From Candidatus Saccharimonadales bacterium (GTDB taxonomy: Bacteria > Patescibacteriota > Saccharimonadia > Saccharimonadales > UBA4665): a stretch of 16,977 nt of DNA. The DNA is taken from positions 1 through 16,977 of the forward strand of contig JANWHZ010000027.1 of NCBI GenBank assembly GCA_025450135.1, in the 5' to 3' direction. The notes below the pieces were generated by a model that had not been told where the DNA came from, searched no databases, and was given only the letters and a program-made list of their open reading frames with translations. A program made the translations under genes and the position numbers. Shown here piece after piece: positions 14,363 through 16,977 of the stretch. Within the stretch, counting starts at the first letter, position 1. Every line of letters begins with the position of its first letter.

Positions 14363-14754
14363 GGGGCTGAATTAAGCTCGACGTTGGATTTATTGGTTAG
14401 ATCAGCAGGTCGCTTGTCAGCGTTATAGGCAAACCACAATAGATGCAGATAAAACTGCCGGCATGTCTAGGGGCCTCGTAGCTTCCCTCAAGGAGCTCTT
14501 CCCTCAGACTGCACCAGCCTTGGCTTAATTGCCAAAGCAACGCCTGGCGTGACGTCAGATAGCGTCAATGCGTTTTATATCATCTGATTGCTCGAGTAGC
14601 ACCATCCATGCTATTCGCTAAGATCAGGATTGCCCGCGGCAGATGTTTGCCCATTTCGATACTGCCGCGCTAAGACATAAAATGGACTAAGCCTGTAGCA
14701 GACTAGCTAGATACACCAGCGGACGCGGAGGGCAGAACTCCGCCAGCTCCACCA
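14363..14754 (+). ncRNA. ssrA: Transfer-messenger RNA (tmRNA)
   Basis: Rescues stalled ribosomes and tags the unfinished protein for degradation. The 392-base RNA starts GGGGCTGA with the conserved CTCGACG and ends GGACGCGG...CAGCTCC-ACCA, with CCA encoded. The acceptor ends pair over 7 bp (one G-U). GGACTAAGC-TGTAG, typical of tmRNA 3' halves, is at about 14690. After the TAGAT determinant the resume codon is probably GCA 14445 (base 83, near the E. coli position). The tag would be 27 residues, starting ADKTAG and ending TAPALA, longer than most; its TAA (14526-14528) sits in the loop of a TTGGC/GCCAA hairpin as in helix P5. The T-arm stem GCGGAG/CTCCGC is good, but its loop reads GGCAGAA instead of UUCRANY. 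Confidence 0.93.
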
Positions 14755-14758
14755 AATG

Positions 14759-14788
14759 AGCATTATCCAATCCGGATAGTGCTTTTTT
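14759..14788 (+). terminator. Intrinsic terminator of tmRNA
   Basis: A 10-bp stem AGCATTATCC / GGATAGTGCT (one G-T pair) with a five-base loop, followed by TTTTTT, begins four bases after the CCA end. Confidence 0.93.
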
Positions 14789-14857
14789 GTTTATCGCTAA
14801 TCTGTAAATGGTGATAAACAGGGGAGGCGAATAGCTCCAGCGTTACAGGTCAGCCTG

Positions 14858-14886
14858 TTGCTATGTATAGCTTACGGTGATATAAT
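14858..14886 (+). promoter_or_regulatory. Promoter of the 106-residue protein gene
   Basis: TTGCTA (14858-14863), 17-base spacer, perfect TATAAT (14881-14886), also with an upstream TGn (TGATATAAT). The hexamer ends 12 bases before ATG 14899. Between the tmRNA terminator and this promoter lie two inverted repeats, GTTTATC/GATAAAC (14789-14819) and AACAGG/CCTGTT (14817-14859). Confidence 0.75.
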
Positions 14887-14898
14887 ACTGCATCAAGT

Positions 14899-15219
14899 AT
14901 GGCATATACATCTACGCGCACAGTAGCAAGGTTTGTCGCAGGAGAAAGCGCACCTAGCCCTGCCGATGCTCTTGCAGGTAACCCGATCGTAAATCAGTTT
15001 GGCAATATTGCCCTATTGGATCTACAAGAAGACGGCCGAACAGTTATCTTAGATACGACTGTAGAGCCACCGGTTTTGAGGTTATCACGTGCTGTGGTTA
15101 GCGCAGCGATGGGCTACCGGGAGAGTGATGGGTCCTTTACGCAAACTGGCTATTACGCTCTACGGGCTGAAGTAAACGGCAACTACACCGGCCCGCAAAG
15201 TACTCTTGACCTCTACTAG
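14899..15219 (+). CDS. Conserved-looking small protein of unknown function
   Basis: A 106-residue soluble-looking protein with no signal peptide, membrane segment or cysteine. It starts MAYTSTRTVARFVAGESAPS, has a strand-rich middle (NIALLDLQEDGRTVILDTTV) and ends GPQSTLDLY. I do not recognise the family. The start is supported by a strong promoter only 12 bases upstream, leaving a leader of about six bases and no Shine-Dalgarno, so translation would be leaderless or nearly so. It is a single-gene unit between the tmRNA terminator and a later terminator at 15448-15486. The short strands with a polar loop (ESDGSFTQTGYYAL) suggest a small beta fold. Confidence 0.72.
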   Translation: MAYTSTRTVARFVAGESAPSPADALAGNPIVNQFGNIALLDLQEDGRTVILDTTVEPPVLRLSRAVVSAAMGYRESDGSFTQTGYYALRAEVNGNYTGPQSTLDLY

Positions 15220-15447
15220 GTGTGCAGCCACGGCTCATCCCTCGATCTGCATAGGTCGTTCTTATGCTCATAACCAGCATCGGAAACTACGTTGCACAGA
15301 TAGGTAGGTGATGCACATCCACAGCGGCACCCACATTCTTCGCCGCCTCCGGTTCGCTTGGTAATCTAGCCAGCCCTCCCAGAGTAAATCATGCCATCTA
15401 GCTATTTCTTCATAAATGAGGTGTACATTTTTTCGAGGTCCTCAACC
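15220..15447 (+). other. Non-coding stretch with no recognised gene
   Basis: No ORF with a start and ribosome site, no tRNA shape and no clear repeat is seen here. A short open stretch on the minus strand lacks a convincing start. It may be the 3' untranslated region of the 106-residue gene, which ends at the terminator that follows. Confidence 0.4.
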
Positions 15448-15486
15448 AAAGAAAGTGCCCGACTCGGCCGGGCTTTTTCTTTTTTC
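15448..15486 (+). terminator. Intrinsic terminator before the GH25-like gene
   Basis: GCCCG / CGGGC stem (15457-15461, 15469-15473) with a seven-base loop, an A-rich 5' arm (AAAGAAAG) and a T-rich tail TTTTTCTTTTTT. The A and T arms can extend the stem. Confidence 0.85.
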
Positions 15487-15535
15487 GTCGATAGCTTGTC
15501 GGTTATACTGATTCGTAGGAAATAGGAGTAATTAC

Positions 15536-16249
15536 ATGAAACGAATAGCTCTCTTTGCCGGTACGATGCTCACCATCTGTACCCTAGGCATATCTCAAGC
15601 GCTCGCCTCGAGTGTCTATCCGACAGGTAGTACGGGTGTAGACATAAGCTACCCAAACTGTTCAGATAGCATTTCGAGTGTTAGGTTCGGGATTGTAGGA
15701 GTAACGGGCGGGTTAGTGTATGGCACGAATAGTTGCTTGCAAGCTGAAACAAGCCACTTTAGTAACCTGAGCCTGTATGTAAATACTGGTTTGAATGCGA
15801 GTAGCAGCTCAACCTACTACACCCAAGCTGAGGTTGGCTGTAACGGCGATGTATATTGCGCTGCCTACAACTACGGTTACAACGCCGCAGTTAACGCATT
15901 AAACTACGCTCATGCTCAGGGAGTACGTAGCGCTCAGTGGTGGTTGGATGTAGAAACAAACAATACCTGGAATACGGATGTGGTACAGAATCAAAGGAGC
16001 CTGCAGGGTGAGTACGACGCACTAATCCAGCACGGTGCGACAACTGTGGGTGTGTATAGCACCACTGCACAGTGGCAAAGCGTTACTGGCAGTTGGCAAA
16101 ACAATTGGCCGAGCTGGGGCGCTACCACGTGGACCACGGCTACCCAAGCGCAAACATATTGTACCGGCCATCAGTTTACTGGCGGCCCAAGCCTGCTCAT
16201 GCAGTTTAAGAGCAAAAAGAGCCGGCTCGATCAAGACGTAGCCTGTTAG
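15536..16249 (+). CDS. Secreted GH25-like (muramidase-fold) protein
   Basis: A 237-residue exported protein. Residues 1-24 form a signal peptide (KR, hydrophobic core, cleavage after ALA). The mature part looks like a glycoside hydrolase family 25-type barrel: GVDISYPN with D36 on strand 1, FGIVGVTGG, a central WWLDVETNN with D138 and E140 matching the catalytic DxE of GH25, GVYSTTAQW, and the terminal LMQFKSKK...LDQDVAC (D232, D234). By family it would cleave the MurNAc-GlcNAc bond of peptidoglycan; some relatives are poorly characterised. Several cysteines could form disulfides. AGGAG (15524-15528) lies seven bases before ATG, and a -10-like TATACT is at 15504-15509. The next gene starts four bases after its stop. 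Confidence 0.82.
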   Translation: MKRIALFAGTMLTICTLGISQALASSVYPTGSTGVDISYPNCSDSISSVRFGIVGVTGGLVYGTNSCLQAETSHFSNLSLYVNTGLNASSSSTYYTQAEVGCNGDVYCAAYNYGYNAAVNALNYAHAQGVRSAQWWLDVETNNTWNTDVVQNQRSLQGEYDALIQHGATTVGVYSTTAQWQSVTGSWQNNWPSWGATTWTTATQAQTYCTGHQFTGGPSLLMQFKSKKSRLDQDVAC

Positions 16250-16253
16250 TAAT

Positions 16254-16592
16254 ATGTCTGTCGTTGACGACTATCTTGCTACGCTGAGCGGCGGCAAGCA
16301 ACGGCTTATGCAGCATATATACGAAGTAGTGCGGTATCTTGTACCTACTGCTACAGAAGAGTTCAGCTATGGGATGCCAGCGTTCAAGCACCAAGGTAAA
16401 GGATTGGTTGCGGTCATGGCAAATAAGCAATTCCTCAGCCTGTACCCGTTCTGTGCGTTAGAACGCCTAGAGCTTAACTTGTCCGAGTTTGATTGCACCA
16501 GCGGCAGCATCCACTTTAGCCCAGACAAACCAATTTCTGACGATCTATTGAGACAAATCATTGCGGCTCGCAAGCGACTCATCGAAGGCTAG
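16254..16592 (+). CDS. DUF1801 (YdhG-like) protein
   Basis: A 112-residue cytoplasmic protein with the DUF1801 pattern: a helical start, PTATEEFSYGMPAF (31-44), a QGKGLVAVMANKQFLSLYPF strand pair, GSIHFSPDKPIS and a final helix LLRQIIAARKRLIEG. The family is widespread, has an iron-chaperone-like (frataxin-like) fold, and its role is not settled. It begins four bases after the stop of the GH25-like gene without its own Shine-Dalgarno, so it is probably translated by coupling from the same mRNA. Confidence 0.88.
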   Translation: MSVVDDYLATLSGGKQRLMQHIYEVVRYLVPTATEEFSYGMPAFKHQGKGLVAVMANKQFLSLYPFCALERLELNLSEFDCTSGSIHFSPDKPISDDLLRQIIAARKRLIEG

Positions 16593-16685
16593 ACTACGCG
16601 CTAAAGTACTCCTGTTTGTAAGCTATTTGATTCTCTACGTAGGCATCTTTCGTTATGCTGGTAGCAAACTAAGCAAAGGATGCAT

Positions 16686-16977
16686 ATGCCTCCCGATGAG
16701 CCGAATGACGAGGAAGAGCTGGAGAAAGAGCCGGAAGATTACGATACGCCATTTCGGCCAGCTGATGATATCGATGAAGACGTAATTGACCCTGATGCTG
16801 ACGAAGAGTGGCCAACAGAAAGCGAAGAAAGCTCGATTCCAAGTTCAGATAAAGGGGCGCTAGACAGTACCTACCCACAGACTGATACTAATATGATTGC
16901 GGCAGAATGGTACGACGAGGGCATTCCTGGTGCGGCTGGTTCTCAGGTGGGTGAACCAAATACTGGCGATGCGGTGA
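16686..16977 (+). CDS. Highly acidic protein, N-terminal part (cut by window edge)
   Basis: The reading frame is open from ATG 16686 to the end of the window (97 codons) with no stop. AAAGGA lies five bases upstream as ribosome site. The visible part is very rich in Glu and Asp (PNDEEELEKEPEDYDTPF near the start) and probably disordered, then becomes slightly more ordered (MIAAEWYDEGIPGAAG). No membrane segment yet. I do not recognise it; low-complexity acidic N-termini of this kind often precede a membrane or wall-binding domain, which would lie beyond the window. The 93 bases between the DUF1801 gene and this start show no clear promoter. Confidence 0.7.
   Translation, partial: MPPDEPNDEEELEKEPEDYDTPFRPADDIDEDVIDPDADEEWPTESEESSIPSSDKGALDSTYPQTDTNMIAAEWYDEGIPGAAGSQVGEPNTGDAV

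Noticed and set aside
15310..15440. A short minus-strand frame (EEIARWHDLLWEGWLDYQ) between the 106-residue gene and the terminator
   Set aside because: The peptide looks protein-like, but there is no start codon with a ribosome site and an upstream stop limits it; it could be a relic, but the evidence is too thin.
1..16977. CRISPR arrays, insertion sequences, tRNA or rRNA genes
   Set aside because: No regular repeat-spacer pattern, transposase frame with terminal repeats or tRNA-like cloverleaf apart from the tmRNA ends was seen.

Overview
The window looks like a mid-GC stretch of a bacterium from the Patescibacteria/CPR group, most likely Candidatus Saccharibacteria (TM7). This placement is an inference. 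It rests on compact gene packing, several genes whose -10 box lies directly before the start codon, divergent pgk and tpiA, a Rv1355c-like ThiF protein, and secreted cell-wall hydrolases of the DUF348/G5 and GH25-like types. TAA, TAG and TGA all end genes here, so the ordinary bacterial code fits.

Left part (1-5222): two minus-strand stand-alone receiver proteins (the outer one cut by the window edge) are expressed leftward. The nearer one is preceded by a 17-codon leader ORF that overlaps its start codon. Divergently, a very good promoter and a promoter-proximal terminator hairpin precede a 713-residue cysteine-free E1/ThiF-like protein. A large multi-pass membrane histidine kinase follows. 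Kinase and receivers could form one phosphorelay.

Centre (5223-13691): pgk, tpiA and a Pro/Ala/Ser-rich single-pass membrane protein form a glycolytic operon. Next come a PcrA/UvrD helicase, a convergent small acidic protein gene, a secreted DUF348/G5/lysozyme-like cell-wall protein, the 16S rRNA dimethyltransferase KsgA and a MarR-type regulator. Several of these genes carry a TGnTACAAT-type -10 box about 8 bases before ATG, as expected for leaderless mRNAs.

Right part (13692-16977): this is the RNA-rich segment. A 76-residue two-helix membrane protein is followed by a long rod-like hairpin with a GNRA loop and then by a type III hammerhead ribozyme. Next to it lies ssrA (tmRNA) with its own extended -10 promoter, a structured 5' leader, an in-frame tag ORF, a CCA end and a strong terminator. 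Downstream are an orphan 106-residue protein, a secreted GH25-like muramidase-fold protein, a DUF1801 protein and the start of a highly acidic protein cut by the window edge.

The strongest candidate for something undescribed is the small-membrane-protein / hairpin / hammerhead unit beside ssrA. Next are the leader ORF before the receiver, the short terminated leader before the ThiF-like gene, the cysteine-free E1-like enzyme and the non-canonical T-loop of the tmRNA.
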